Source: Astropecten irregularis
Lineage: Eukaryota; Echinodermata; Asteroidea; Paxillosida; Astropectinidae
Direction: 5' to 3'
Length of the DNA stretch: 64,000 nucleotides
Assembly (NCBI GenBank): GCA_963971285.1
Contig: OZ020250.1
Coordinates: 10,958,499-11,022,498, forward strand
A program made the position numbers and the translations under genes. Under the pieces are notes generated by a model. The model saw only the letters and a program-made list of their open reading frames with translations. It ran no database searches and was not told the origin of the DNA. Of the stretch, positions 43,082 through 53,965 are shown one piece after another (the stretch's first letter is position 1; the number at the start of each line of letters is the position of its first letter).

Positions 43082-43099
43082 TTTTCACCGCTGCCACCA
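43082..43099 (-). promoter_or_regulatory. primer binding site of inserted Mag-like element
   Basis: On the minus strand TGGTGGCAGCGGTGAAAA directly follows the 5' LTR. It begins with TGG as required; the tRNA is not assigned. Confidence 0.75.
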
Positions 43100-43277
43100 T
43101 GTAGTGATACTAACTCCAGAATAAATGAAGCTAAGAGAAGCGATGGCTTTGTTATGCTGTCTGAGGATGGACCACCATATTTATTGCTGTCTAGTTGACG
43201 ACCAAGTATAGAGCCTTATTACAAGGAATGAGTTGGTTGTGCTTGCGCACAATAAAACATAGTTCCCTAATACAACA
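43100..43277 (-). repeat. 5' LTR of inserted Mag-like element (178 bp)
   Basis: Partner of 37041-37218. It contains AAGAGAAGCG where the other has AAGAGATGCG. The ATCGA duplication follows at 43278-43282. Confidence 0.95.
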
Positions 43278-43780
43278 ATCGATGGAGTCAGAGCCGTGAT
43301 GGATGACATTCTCATCACTGGCAGAAACGAAGCTCACCATGACAAGATCATGAAAGATGTAGTAAAGAGAGCTACAGACTGGAACCTCAAACTGAATTCT
43401 GAGAAGTGTCAGATGGAGAAGAAGGAAGTGAAGTATGTTTGGCATGTCCTGACAGAGAACGGTCTTCTTCCCGACCCCGAAAAGGTCAGAGCAGTTCAAG
43501 AGCTTCCAGCACCACAGAGCAAGGAAGACGTCAGACGCTTCCTTGGAATGGTCCAGTACTTAGCCAAGTTTATCCCCAGCCTCAGTGAAATTGATACTGC
43601 ACTATGTGAGCTCACAAAGAAAGAAGTTGAGTTCCACTGGGATAAACCACAGCAGAAGGGCTTCGCTAATTGTTACAACAGCTGTGCAGCAGCGCACCAA
43701 TCCTCGCCTACTATGACGTGCGGAAAGACATCACCATACAGTGCAATGCCAGCAGCTTCGCCCTTGGAGGTGTGCTAAAT
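43278..43780 (+). pseudogene. outer Mag-like element: RT, second half
   Basis: It resumes exactly at the duplicated ATCGA with AVMDDILITGRNEA (the catalytic DD), followed by LNSEKCQMEKKEVKYVWHVL and VRRFLGMVQYLAKFIP (RT connection). The frame decays after FHWDKPQQKGF near 43665. Together with 36525-37040 this covers most of an RT domain. Confidence 0.88.
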
Positions 43781-44112
43781 TGCAAGATGGCAGACCTATT
43801 GCGTACACATCCAGAGCCTTGAACGAAACTGAAAAGCTCTACACGCAAAATGAGAAGGAGATGTTAGCCATCGTTCACTGCTGTAAGTAGTTCCACCACT
43901 ATATATTTGGCAAATTCACTGCTGTAAGTAGTTCCACCACTATATATTTGGCAAATCAATGATGGTGGAAAGCGACCACAAGCCATTGCAGGCCATATAC
44001 AGCAAGCCACTCCTCTCAGCACCTTTGAGGCTACAAGCCATTCTACTGAGACTCCAACCGTATGATCTAACAGTGAAATACCCATTGGAGATGCACTCAG
44101 TCGAGCAAACTA
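43781..44112 (+). pseudogene. outer Mag-like element: RNase H debris with 41-bp duplication
   Basis: RNase H pieces are readable (RPIAYTSRALNETEKLY, EKEMLAIVHCC). The block TTCACTGCTGTAAGTAGTTC onward, 41 bp, is present twice in direct tandem at 43874-43914 and 43915-43955, a local duplication that also shifts the frame. Confidence 0.75.
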
Positions 44113-44829
44113 ATGCCTGAAACCGAGCAAGACATAAAGCCCAAAGCAGTCAACATGACTGACTTCATCGCAGTGTCACCAGCACGTTACACCCAGTTCC
44201 AGACGAAAACCACCAAAGAGCTGAATAAGCTTCATGCCATGATACTGAAGGGATGGCCAGACACAAAGCATGAAGTCCCACATGCCATCTGCGAATACTG
44301 GAGCTCCAGTGATGAATTGTCAGTATCTGATGGCATTATCTACAAAGGAATGCGTATCGTCGTGCCACCAACCATGAGAACAGACATGATGGCACAGATT
44401 CATATGCATCACACCTTGGCATGGTCAAGTGCAAACAAAGAGCAAGAGAAGCCCTGTACTGGCCAGGTATGGGTGACCAGATAGAAGACCTGATCAGTGA
44501 TTGCAACATTTGCAACACACACCAGAATCGCCAAGCCGCAGAACCACTGCAGCAGACCAAGCTTCCAGACTTACCTTGGGCCGAACTAGCCTGTGATATC
44601 TTCGACTACCACAGGAAGCAGTACATCGTCTTAATCGACTACTACTCTAAGTTCATTGAGGTGGAGAAGTTATCAGATCTCACCAGTCAAACCCTCATCA
44701 ATGCACTCAAGACTCAGTTCAGTTGTCATGGCATTCCAGAAAAGCTGAGAACAGACAACGGCCCGCAGTTCTCTTCATCTTTCACAAGTTCTGCAGAGAA
44801 TTTGAGATTGAGCACATCACATCATCACC
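44113..44829 (+). pseudogene. outer Mag-like element: integrase, first part
   Basis: Two overlapping frames (44113-44484, then 44421 on) carry the linker TTKELNKLHAMILKGWPD, zinc-domain residues (CNICNTHQ), ACDIFDYHRKQYIVLIDYYS (first Asp) and LRTDNGPQFSS (second Asp). The frame drifts near 44780 and is cut at ATCATCACC (44821-44829) by a DNA element. Confidence 0.85.
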
Positions 44830-45592
44830 TAGTCTTGATCAAGACCGATATTACCGTTTGTCCCACTCCGACAGCACCGATAGAGGGGGGTATATCATCA
44901 ACGAACTCGCTGGCCTGCTGCCACTGGTACCTGTGCCGCCGCTGGTACGCGTGCATGCTGTGAACGAACATCGGTCTTGATTCAAACCTCCAAACGACCC
45001 GTGAAATTCCGAGGACATTCCAAGCATACCTCAAATACCTGCTTTCTATGCACTAGTGACATGTGACGTATGAGTGTTATATGAATGAATGCGTCTGGTA
45101 ACTAGTGTTCTTGTAATGTTGTAATTGTGAAGTATAATGCTATGCCTATGCAGTGTAACGTAATTTCATTCTCTCTTGTGCTATGGTTGTATCTGATGCC
45201 CTAACATTTGCCGCCCAAAAATTGAATAGAATTCTCAGTTTTAAATTTATCAGTCGACTGCTATGAAATTGGCCCCAACCATGGTGCTCTATGACTTGTT
45301 ATGTATACTATGTGTATTACGCATCGACCATCGTGTGACCAGACTGTATGAAAAACAATCTGCACTATTGCGCTTGCGTGATTATTCAAGATATATACAT
45401 ATTCATAACCTCATACCATGCGGGGGGTCTTCGCCTGGGCTTTGATTTGCTTCAAGACTGGCATATTGGAAGCATACCAGCGGCGGCACAGGTACCAGTG
45501 GCTGCAGGTCATCGAGTTTGTTGCATTATAGCCCCCTCTATTGGTGTTATCGGACCGGGACAAACGATAATGCCAGTCTTGGATCAAGACTA
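44830..45592. mobile_element. 763-bp DNA element with about 130-bp TIRs and 9-bp TSD
   Basis: The ends are TAGTCTTGATCAAGACC and the inverse of TAGTCTTGATCCAAGACT. Inverted similarity continues for about 130 bp, including CGTTTGTCCC, AATAGAGGGGG-like blocks and CCACTGGTACCTGTGCCGCC. ATCATCACC at 44821-44829 and 45593-45601 is an exact 9-bp duplication within the integrase reading, which resumes immediately. Long TIRs with 9-bp duplications suggest a MULE-like element. No transposase is encoded. Confidence 0.9.
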
Positions 45593-45601
45593 ATCATCAC
45601 C

Positions 45602-46261
45602 TCACCACCCACAATCCAACGGTGAGGCAGAACGAGCAGTCCAGATCGTCAAACGCCTTTGGAAGAAGAGCCCGGAAAGAGATCTAGCACTTCTAGATTA
45701 CCGCACTACGCCACTTGCCAGTTGCAACCTATCCCGGCACAGCTTCTGATGGGACGCAGACCCCATAACATGCTTCAAGTAGCCCGATCACTACTTCAGC
45801 CAAAGTCCCACAACTCCCAAGAAGTCAAACATCTTCTGAGGTTCACCAGAAGCATTACTTCAACCAGAAAGCTGGCAAAGATCTTCCCCCTCTACGTCCT
45901 GGTGATCCGGTCCGAATTTCCCGGAATGAAGACCTGGCAACCAGCAACTGTTCTCGAACATCATTCAACACCAAGGTCTTATGTAGTTCAGCACAACGGG
46001 CAGAAGTACAGACGGAACAGGAAACATCTTCGTCTGTCAACCCATGAAACCAACAACTTCCAGCTCACCTCCACCGCAGACTCTGAGCATTCACCAGTCC
46101 CAGAAGCCCGCTCAAAGCCGAGTCCACAAACCGAAGTACCAAAGCCTGAACCTCAACGCAAGCAGCTACACCCCACATCAGAGCCACTTCATGAAACTCC
46201 AACACCCTTTGTGACCAAGAGCGGGCGTGTCATCAAACCACCCAAACGACTAGACCTGTGA
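45602..46261 (+). pseudogene. outer Mag-like element: integrase end and C-terminal domain
   Basis: Immediately after the 9-bp duplication the integrase continues with the Glu-motif region (45602-45660, out of frame with what follows). Then come PAQLLMGRRPHNML and the C-terminal domain TWQPATVLEHHSTPRSYVV, YRRNRKHLR and a tail KSGRVIKPPKRLDL ending at TGA 46259-46261. It marks the 3' end of pol of the outer element. Confidence 0.85.
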
Positions 46262-46797
46262 ACTCAGTGACTCTGTGAACCTCCATTCGCTGTGAAACCT
46301 TTTTTGACGATGACTTTTTTATTTTAGTTCACTCTGCATTTGAAGGACAGGAGAAGAAACTGAACTGGAACTGAAGAGAGGAAATTCTTTTTTGGGAGGT
46401 TTCCCATTTGTTTTTTTGTTTTTTTTTGCAAACAAAAGCTCAAATCAGCTAAAAGTTTCTTTTCTTTTTTCTAAGCATTGTCTCATCAACTTTGTTGGCA
46501 AGTGAAACAAAAAAGAGAGAGAGAAAAAGAGAAACTTCACTCGCAAACTTTTTTTTCCCAGCACAATTAGAAGTCGTGCCCATTTGTTTTGTTTTTGCTT
46601 GTTTTTGTTTTTTTTCCAAAACACAAGGGAAAGGAAAGGGAACAAACTAATTTGCATACTAAAGTAGCGTTACAAAATTTGCTGGATCAAACTCAGTCAC
46701 TTCTTAAATTAAGTATGCCAAAACCTTCACAACCACTTATAACCTACTTTATTATTTTTTTGGGGGGGGTCCCAAAGTTTGTGACCGTTCAGGGAGA
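46262..46797 (+). other. non-coding 3' region of outer element
   Basis: Strongly T- and A-homopolymer-rich. No gene is supported. A GGGGGGG-rich patch lies near 46763. Confidence 0.5.
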
Positions 46798-46845
46798 TGT
46801 CACATATGGGGCATAAAACATGGACGCATGGTGATTACTTGTCCA
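46798..46845 (+). repeat. possible short 3' LTR of outer Mag-like element
   Basis: TGTCACATATGGGGC and AAAACATGGACGCATGGTGA then TTACTTGTCC match 33169-33236 with about 20 bp missing. Its placement after the pol stop suits an LTR. Confidence 0.35.
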
Positions 46846-47089
46846 GCCTCCGCTTCGTGACCAGACTTAACAGACCTGATTGGTACTTATCAATGAGTCA
46901 TATAAAACCACTTTGAATACCGAAAGATCATTATATGCAGAAAAAATGACCCCAAACTTACCGAAGGTGTCTAGATTCCCTCCGTTTTCCCTCAGTCAGC
47001 CATTTTGAATAGTGCGCAGTGCGATCTCAACCAAATTACGTCATGCGAAATGCCGTTTTGGCTGTTCCACCTTTCAACCTCACAGTCCT

Positions 47090-48066
47090 ATGGAGGGTGT
47101 TCCCAGAATACTACACGTGTGTTTGGATTTTGGAAAGTGGAAAAATAAGGGGAAATGTATTTTACAAGTTCCTCAAAAACATTTTCCCAATGTTTTTGAT
47201 CGGACTTTCTCGTAACCTCTAAGGTCCCAGTCCCCATGTCAGACCTAGGGTTACGATCACAGCAACTATTTTCTTACGCGCTTCTTGCAAACTTGAAAAC
47301 AGCCCGTCTGATCGACATGTGTGATTTTACAGGTACGGCACACACGTACGTTGGGGATGTGAGTGGCCAAATAAAACAAAATCTGAAATTGAAAACACCG
47401 AGGAATAAGCTCAAATTTAAAAGAACTTTTTGTTATACTTTCATGCAGAGCATAGCTGAAATTTTGAGTATAAAATCTGGGGAAACAAAATCAGATTAAA
47501 ATTTCAAGTATCACGTCAGCGACATGTACAATGCGGATGTACTGTACTTGTACTTGTACGTGAATACGAATCGAGGCTGTGTACGTAAACGATTACGCAC
47601 TGCCTATGTGTACATACACACACTTTATACATTTACACTGTACATTGACTGCACGACTATGTATCGCTGCACATGGCCCAATCACAAGATGGCAACATGC
47701 AAGGCTACCACTAACGCGCAGTCGTCTGATCGCGTGAGACCATTTTGTCTGGTCTGTTAGTCTAGTGCGCTGACCCAACAGATCAAGAGTGTTCAAAATG
47801 TCAGAGTAGAAACCAGACTATTCTCGTCTGTGGCCGTCCGTGCGGCCGTGAAATGTTACATCTTTGTTACAGTTTTTACCCCACAATTTCCCTCTAAAAT
47901 CAAAGCCCTGCCCTCTTTCCACAAAATTAACCTAATAATTTAATAAGTAATATTTAAAAAAATGTAGAAGAGGACACAACGAACATATATTTAGGTAAGT
48001 AACTTTCCAAAAAGTAGTTTTCCTTTTCTTTATAGTTTTGGGACCCGTCTTATCTCAATCCCCAAA
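47090..48066 (-). repeat. inverted relative of 31389-32400
   Basis: Read on the minus strand, blocks match in order: GGGACCCGTC region near 48040, CAGACTATTCTCGTCTG near 47815, GGTCTGGTTAGTC-like sequence near 47755, GCAAACTTGAAAACAGCCCG near 47288, then CGTAACCCTAGGTCTGACAT near 47240 and TTTGGATTTTGGAAAGTGG near 47125. The 31-kb copy has an extra segment at about 31822-32260. No coding sequence is supported. Confidence 0.7.
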
Positions 48067-48146
48067 CAAGTAGGCCCCCTATTACCCCTAGGCCCTAATA
48101 GGATTTTTTTGTAAGGGTGTTATTGATAATTTTAATACATTAGTTT

Positions 48147-48230
48147 AGGGGCTGTCCATAAAGTACGTACACACGAAATAACACCCCCCCCCCCCCCCCC
48201 CCGTACGCATAACGGACGGATAGCCCCACA
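48147..48230 (+). mobile_element. fragment of a MITE end plus poly-C
   Basis: AGGGGCTGTCCATAAAGTAC followed by a long poly-C (48183-48202) and CGTACGCAT. It resembles one end of a widespread animal MITE type with GGGGCTGTCCATAAAGTA ends. The partner end is absent. Confidence 0.45.
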
Positions 48231-48239
48231 TAGGGCTGA

Positions 48240-50060
48240 CGTAGATGGCTCTCTTTTACAATCTGTCTCTTTCTGGTTGCCATTCACAGCCCTACTTCAA
48301 GGCATGACTTATACGCGCGAGATCCAAAGAGCAGAATTGTCACAAACTTCCAACTCCAATATCTTCTCAAATAAAGAAGACTGGTCAATTTCACTTCAAT
48401 TTCGTATTCCTCATCAGGCTTTGATTGTTCACACCAGCCCCTTAACCAGTTCATGTCGGATGACGTGATATCTCGCAAAAAAAATATATGTTCACATCCG
48501 GAGGAGGTGATAAAGCGCCATAGGGTTTTTTGGAAAACAAACAAAAATTTGCCGGATGACGTGAGAAGGCGCCGCACTTCATGACGCCAGTGGCGGATGA
48601 CGCCTCAGTCGGAGCTTTCTCAGTTGCGGGAGACGTGAGAAGCGCAATAATTTCCCGTTGTGATCACCGGATGACGTATATAACGCTGCTTTTGACATTT
48701 TGGGTGGCGGGTGACGTTTAGACTCGCCGTGTCTGGCTGTAAGCTTTACGGGGATTTTTCAAGCTTGGATATGGCCAGTTGTGTAGGCCGTGTTCGCTGT
48801 GGATTACATCGCCGGACTCCCGTGTCCTACGGGCTATTATCTATTGTCTCTGCTCGCTCAACCATGGCGCATTGGGTCAATGGGAATCCTTCTATTTCCC
48901 TTTATTTTCGTGTTGGACTGTCAAACAATTCACGGGGATATTTCATACTACTGGATCTTGTCTATAATTGTCAGCATTATTTTTATTTTATTTTCTCCCG
49001 TATCCAGTAGCAATTTTCACTTGGCAAAATCTACCAGACTCCTTCGTACCACTTTTTCACCATCTTTACGTCCGAACAATGATTCTATAACAACCTTTTG
49101 TGTCCAGCTTATTTCTACTTGGTGCACCATTGTTCACATTCTATGCTTGCCGACCAGCTATAGAACTTGGTCGGTAAGCGTGCCTTTGTTCCCTTTCTCT
49201 TGTTCGCTATGGAACTCACCGGACTCCACAGCCGTTTCCCTCCCGTGTCCACGGCAAGGTCTTTTGTCTCTGCTCACTCAACCACGGAGCTTTGAGTCAA
49301 CCGCTACTCCAGTACTTCTCATCTCCTTTCCACCGGGGCTGCCAACGCAAATTACAGGGGTGTTTTACCCCTTGAAAGCCCCTTTCTTCCGTAACCACAA
49401 TCACAAAGCCTGGCAGAGTTCCCATTATACTCTGCTTATAGGATTACTGCGCCTTGCTCTTCATCATTACCAGTCACGGCTGACGCCCATTTTGTAGGAA
49501 AAATCGTCATGCATTCAGCGGTTGACGGGATATCACGCATCGGACGAAACCACAAAAATCGTCCGTGACGGTGAAATCCGGAATAAAAAATCAAAATACT
49601 GCCACCAATGATCTTTGGAAGAGTCCACTAAATGACCCTGGGGGGAAAAAAGTGTAAAATTTGGAGAAAATGTTTTTTCCCTTAAGCACGGTGAAAATAA
49701 TACTGCGGGCTCGTTTTTTATGTTTTAATACCGTTGAGAAGTGGTTACATTAATTCCCTCTATTTTATTCTCCTTCCCACACACTTCACTTTCCACAATT
49801 GTTGTTGGTTTTACAAAGTTGGTCGTCCGTTCGGAATGCGGCTGGGCGCCGATCAAATGGTCAAAACATTTTTGGTGGCTTGCCTTTAATACCGTGACCA
49901 AATCAACATGTGTGCCTAGGAATGTTTTGCCCCAGTTAAAGTTAACTACCATGCATCGAAATTACGTTCTCAAAAAATCATCACCGACCATTATTGAACA
50001 TGCCGTTCCGACTGCGGCCTGATAAATTTGGCTGGGCTCTCCGCTACACACAGATTTTTG
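48240..50060. other. no supported gene; imperfect direct repeat
   Basis: A 235-codon plus-strand ORF (48790-49497) has no motifs I recognise and is not called. Two similar stretches lie inside it: about 48789-48880 and 49208-49300 share GTTCGCT-TGGA, GCCGGACTCC-type, GTGTCC, TTGTCTCTGCTC and CTCAACCA blocks. The segment may hold the decayed end of the Polinton described next. Confidence 0.4.
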
Positions 50061-50062
50061 AG

Positions 50063-50311
50063 TCACCGTTCCGATCGCGGACTTTCCAGGTGACATTCAT
50101 ATTTAAATGACATGACCAAAATTTGGGTATGGCGTTCTGGACGCGGACTGAACGGAATATTCATGATTGCTGATAAACATACACCGTTCTTGCCATGTGC
50201 GGCTATGGTTGTCAAGGGCTCTTTTGTTAAAAAGAACGGTAAGGCCTTTTTGGTAAGCCCCCTAAGAAGACCTTTCGCCACGGCATGGATGTGCTCAGGT
50301 CCGAGTGACAT
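50063..50311 (-). CDS. unassigned 82-residue ORF, possibly Polinton
   Basis: A clean minus-strand frame MSLGPEHIHAVAKGLLRGL then TKKALPFFLTKEP with an amphipathic segment. It lies next to the Polinton integrase on the same strand. I do not recognise the family, and it may be a fragment of a small structural protein. An overlapping plus-strand ORF is its shadow or the reverse. Confidence 0.3.
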   Translation of the reverse strand: MSLGPEHIHAVAKGLLRGLTKKALPFFLTKEPLTTIAAHGKNGVCLSAIMNIPFSPRPERHTQILVMSFKYECHLESPRSER

Positions 50312-50347
50312 TTCATCTATGGACAGCTTCTAAACAAGGTATCTCTC

Positions 50348-51450
50348 TCACCCTTTGATAGCAAGCGCTGGATCGCGAAAAATGGGGTTGACACCTTGGC
50401 CTACGGACACACAGATGTGAGATGAACCACTAACGCCGTAGAACCCCATCTGGCTGTAGTTGGGTATCAGGAGGCACCACGAGGAGCTCTTTCCGGACAA
50501 AGCCACGAGCAGGCCCATCCAGCAAATAGTAGAGCACAGGCTCACTAGGCCTGGTCACCGAGCGACCGAGCCGGTACACATCCAGGGACCACACTGGATC
50601 GACGGCATGACGGCGGCCACCCTCCAGTTCACCGGGCTGATATAGATAGCGAACTCCAATGTCCGAAGGGAGCTTTTGCTCAATAAGGCTAACAGGACAG
50701 CCTGGAATGCATCACCTTGATGGCCTCAGACGTTTTTTTACCAGTCAACCGAGTCAATGCCGTCAACAACGGTGGGCAGCCGGGCCACCCATTCAGTTGA
50801 CCATTGACCCTCAGAAAGCCTCATCTCTTGAGCGTATTGGTGTCCGAAGAGCCGCTCAGCCAAGGTCCGGTTGAATCGCTCTACAATCTACAATGGTGAA
50901 TGTCCACACGACCTCGTCTGACCTCAATGTTGTGCTTTGCGAACAGCTGATTTGCGACTGCACCCAATGAACTCACATCCAGGGTCGACCTGAAGCAGCC
51001 TGGGCCACCTCAATGGGCCTCGGTTGTAAATGCCAGACAGGGCATCTGCAACTTCTTTGGCCTCCTTTGTTGCCAGAGGTTCAGCTTACTTGTAGTGCGA
51101 GGCAACGTCAACGATGGTGAGTGCATACTTGTATGTCTTGCGGTGGGGACGGTCGTGGGGAAAGAGCAGGTCAGCTTGGTGAACCCCGTTTGGCACACTG
51201 ACATCAAATTTTTGTCTTGGAACGTGCCTCAGAGCAGGAAGGTAGATCTGCCAAATTGCCTGCTTTTTTAGCCAAGTCCGAACAGCCTCTTCAGAGATCT
51301 TAGCTGCAGATGAGAGGTTTTTAATCGCCGCTTCCAATAGCTGTGGGGGCTGTAGTAGATGCAAGACAGCTTTGCTGTCAGGCGAGCGGTCATGGCTTGC
51401 GAGATATTCAAGCAACCAAATCAGTCTCCAATAGGCTGGGCTCAGAATAA
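50348..51450 (-). pseudogene. Polinton/Maverick integrase, degraded
   Basis: From 51415 down: VRTWLKKQAIWQIYLPA, then VSVPNGVHQADLLFPHDR (first acidic residue region) and YKYALTIVDVASHYK. Further down in other frames are a VDPG-type segment near 50980 (second Asp), an ERFNRTLAERL block near 50870 (Glu) and VVPPDTQL near 50465. This is the retroviral-type integrase that Polintons use for self-insertion, and it includes the characteristic C-terminal part. At least three frame changes or stops are present, so it is inactive. Confidence 0.8.
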
Positions 51451-51922
51451 AAAAAAAGAAGGAAGGGTGTTACTTCAATATGTCCGCGGGGAGTATATTC
51501 TGCCTCACGAGCATATCCTTGGTGGCCATGGCCAGGCCCACATCTAAAATAACCACACCGACATCATACGGCGCAAAGTCTAATTTTTGGTGTTGCACCT
51601 TTCAGGATATTTTTGCCGGCGTACCCAATTGCGAGCCCACTAACAACTGCAGAGTGGTATGCCAAATTGGCAAGCTGTATACCGTCTGTCCTGGGAGTAG
51701 ACATGACTACATATAGAATGGGTCGGGCTGTTCATCTAATAGTACTTTTTTTTCTCCTGCCTCGATTTTGACAGGGGCGCCTCTGGGCTGCGTATATAGT
51801 GCAGCGCCAACAGCGACTGCATATGATATCCATGCTCTATGCACATTGGAAGGCGTTGTCTCAGCCGCAGTTTCAGCAGTTTCAACAGTTTCAACCGCAG
51901 TTTCAGCGGGTGTTTGAGATGG

Positions 51923-52322
51923 TCAGAGACCCTCTTTGTCCATTAGAAGCTGTTCAAGTTGTGCTTCTTGTTTTGCTTTCCTTACTGCCACGCTCTTTTG
52001 ACCAGCCGCGGCTTTCTTCGGATTTTTAATATTCACCCTTGGGGCCTGGGCCGTCTCCTGTGGGGCCGGCTCCATCGATTTCAATAACGTCTCTTCCATC
52101 TTCTGTATTTGCAAGAGATACCTGATCTCCAAATTGGCAGTGTTTAGCTGTGGTCATCGCTGCCGTCAGGAGAGCTAGGTACATCCCATAGCGATAATAT
52201 AGCTCGCAGCAAGCAGTCGTCAGTGCATGTTGAACAAAGGGGTCTTCGGAAAGGTCTGAGACAAGCTGGGGCCTATTCTCTGGCGGAATGGGTAGAAATC
52301 CGCCTGCTAACAGCGCATACAT
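51923..52322 (-). pseudogene. Polinton-associated protein, unassigned
   Basis: Two overlapping minus-strand frames are joined by a frameshift near 52130. The first reads MYALLAGGFLPIPPENRPQL and LTTACCELYYRYGMYLA; the second ends in a basic, Lys/Gln-rich helix (KSVAVRKAKQEAQLEQLL) with a natural stop at 51923. It sits next to the integrase on the same strand, as a small conserved Polinton gene would. I cannot name the family. Confidence 0.4.
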
Positions 52323-52727
52323 CTGCAGCGCGGAAGCTCAGAGTGTTTTTGTCATTGAGGCCCCAATGCACGCCTCATATCGTCCGTAGTGTTTGGAGAC
52401 CTTGTCATACGTCATCTCATCAACTTATGCGAGAGTCGGTTGTTTACGTAGATATTTCTTGGCTATACCACCAGCCACGATTGCCGCCAGACGGGCTCGT
52501 TTTTGTTTGTTTTTTTCTCTCCGTGTCGATTGGCTTGGTCCTTTCTTCTTTAGTATCCTCTTTAGACAACAGCTGGACGACTTATTCATCCATGTTTGTC
52601 ATGTTGCAGACAGCAAATTGCAATGCATTTGTTATTCCGCGTTTAAGTCTAAAATATTCTCACAAAAACTAACAGCACAACATGAAAATCTGCTATCGGC
52701 ATTGCCGTCTGCATCCATAGCTCCAAC

Positions 52728-52800
52728 ATAGTTGTTGAGCTCAGTTGATAAGCAGTTGTTGAGCAGTTGATAGCAGCTATTGAGCAGTTGCTAAGCCCCG
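52728..52800 (+). repeat. short GAGCAGTTGATAGCAG minisatellite
   Basis: About four imperfect units of GTTGAGCAGTTGATAAGCA. Between 52330 and 53060 nothing else is supported. Confidence 0.6.
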
Positions 52801-53061
52801 GTCCCACTGTACTTAAGGATGCAGAGAGGATGTAAAAAGAGAGTGGACGTGATCTCAATTCGCTCTGACGGCTCAAATTTTTTATCCCTTTTTATCCGAC
52901 TTTTACTTGCACATCCTAGTTTATTTTACCAAAAGTTATGTTTCTTAGTTCTTGTTTATAATGTGGAGCATGATTTTGATGTTTATACTGTACATGTACA
53001 TGTACCTGAATTCGGAACTGTGAAATCTTCAATTTAAATATCGCTATCTGCCACTTCAAAC

Positions 53062-53749
53062 TTGCCGCCACAAAACTCATCTACGATGCCATGTTGTTTT
53101 CATCTGGACTTCATTTATTTATTCGGACTTTCACTGCTCACCACAAGCTTTACCAATGGAAATAATGAGAGTACAGTGAAGCATCAAAACTACTGTAGGA
53201 ATGTTCTTTTTGCATTTCCCTGTGCTGAATTGTATCATGCTGTTGTTGGACTTAGATCACAGACTGCTTACTTCATTTCATACTCCGGCTCGACCCAACC
53301 TACATTAAAAAAGGGATCACATCATGTACACGTATTTCCCCAGCGACCACCAAAGGAAATATACGCCACCGTTGTGCTCATAAATATGCTTAGTGGTGAC
53401 ATAGAAGTGAACACAGGTCCCGTGAAGCGTGGCCGTAAACCTAAGTACCCGTGCATTATGTGTGCTTTTTCTGTTAAGAACAAAGATAAAGCAATGCAGT
53501 GCGATTGTTTTGTGTGATTTATGGGTGCACATTGGCTGTGCAAATGTATCAGACAAATCCTATGAGTACCATCAGCTAAATCAACAAGAAACTTGGTATT
53601 GTCCATGCTGTGCAATACTGAACATCTCTGTTTTCTCCTCATTACTTGAACAAAGTGTTACCTCCACCATGTCAACACATAGTATGGCCTCAATGGACTC
53701 CACGACTGAACCATGGAGGGTCCTTCCTCCATGCTCAAGCTCACCTTAA
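53062..53749 (+). pseudogene. LINE 5' region with PHD-type zinc finger
   Basis: Two frames (53062-53517 and 53429-53749) separated by a frameshift near 53505. They contain MLSGDIEVNTGPVKRGRKP, a leader typical of CR1/L2-type LINE proteins. A cysteine-rich module follows (CIMCAFSVKNK, MQCD, then LCDLWVHIGCAN and TWYCPCC) that fits a PHD finger. The endonuclease that should follow is absent; sequence switches to Polinton ATPase near 53755. It is another LINE copy with its 5' end and no 3' end. Confidence 0.75.
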
Positions 53750-53760
53750 CGGCCTTAAGC

Positions 53761-53957
53761 TTATGTTAACAGTTGATAAACAGCCGGGTGATTGTTCTTT
53801 AGTATGAGCTTAGCATGTTTAGTTTCAGATAGCTGTTTCCTTAGCGCAGCTCGCTTTTCTTTTGTTGGGATTACATTGTTTTCTCGCAGACAATCTTCGA
53901 AGGAATGCCTATCTTTGCAGTGGAAGATAGCGATCCACTTTGTCTGCTCATGGAGGT
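53761..53957 (-). pseudogene. Polinton packaging ATPase, C-terminal part
   Basis: FKDLHEQTKWIAIFHCKDRH, then FEDCLRENNVIPTKEKRAAL and LSETKHAKLIL form the conserved C-terminus of the Polinton A32-like ATPase. The remainder is upstream at 54721-55125, split by a 755-bp insertion. The stop at 53761 is natural. Confidence 0.85.
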
Positions 53958-53965
53958 CTTTAAAG

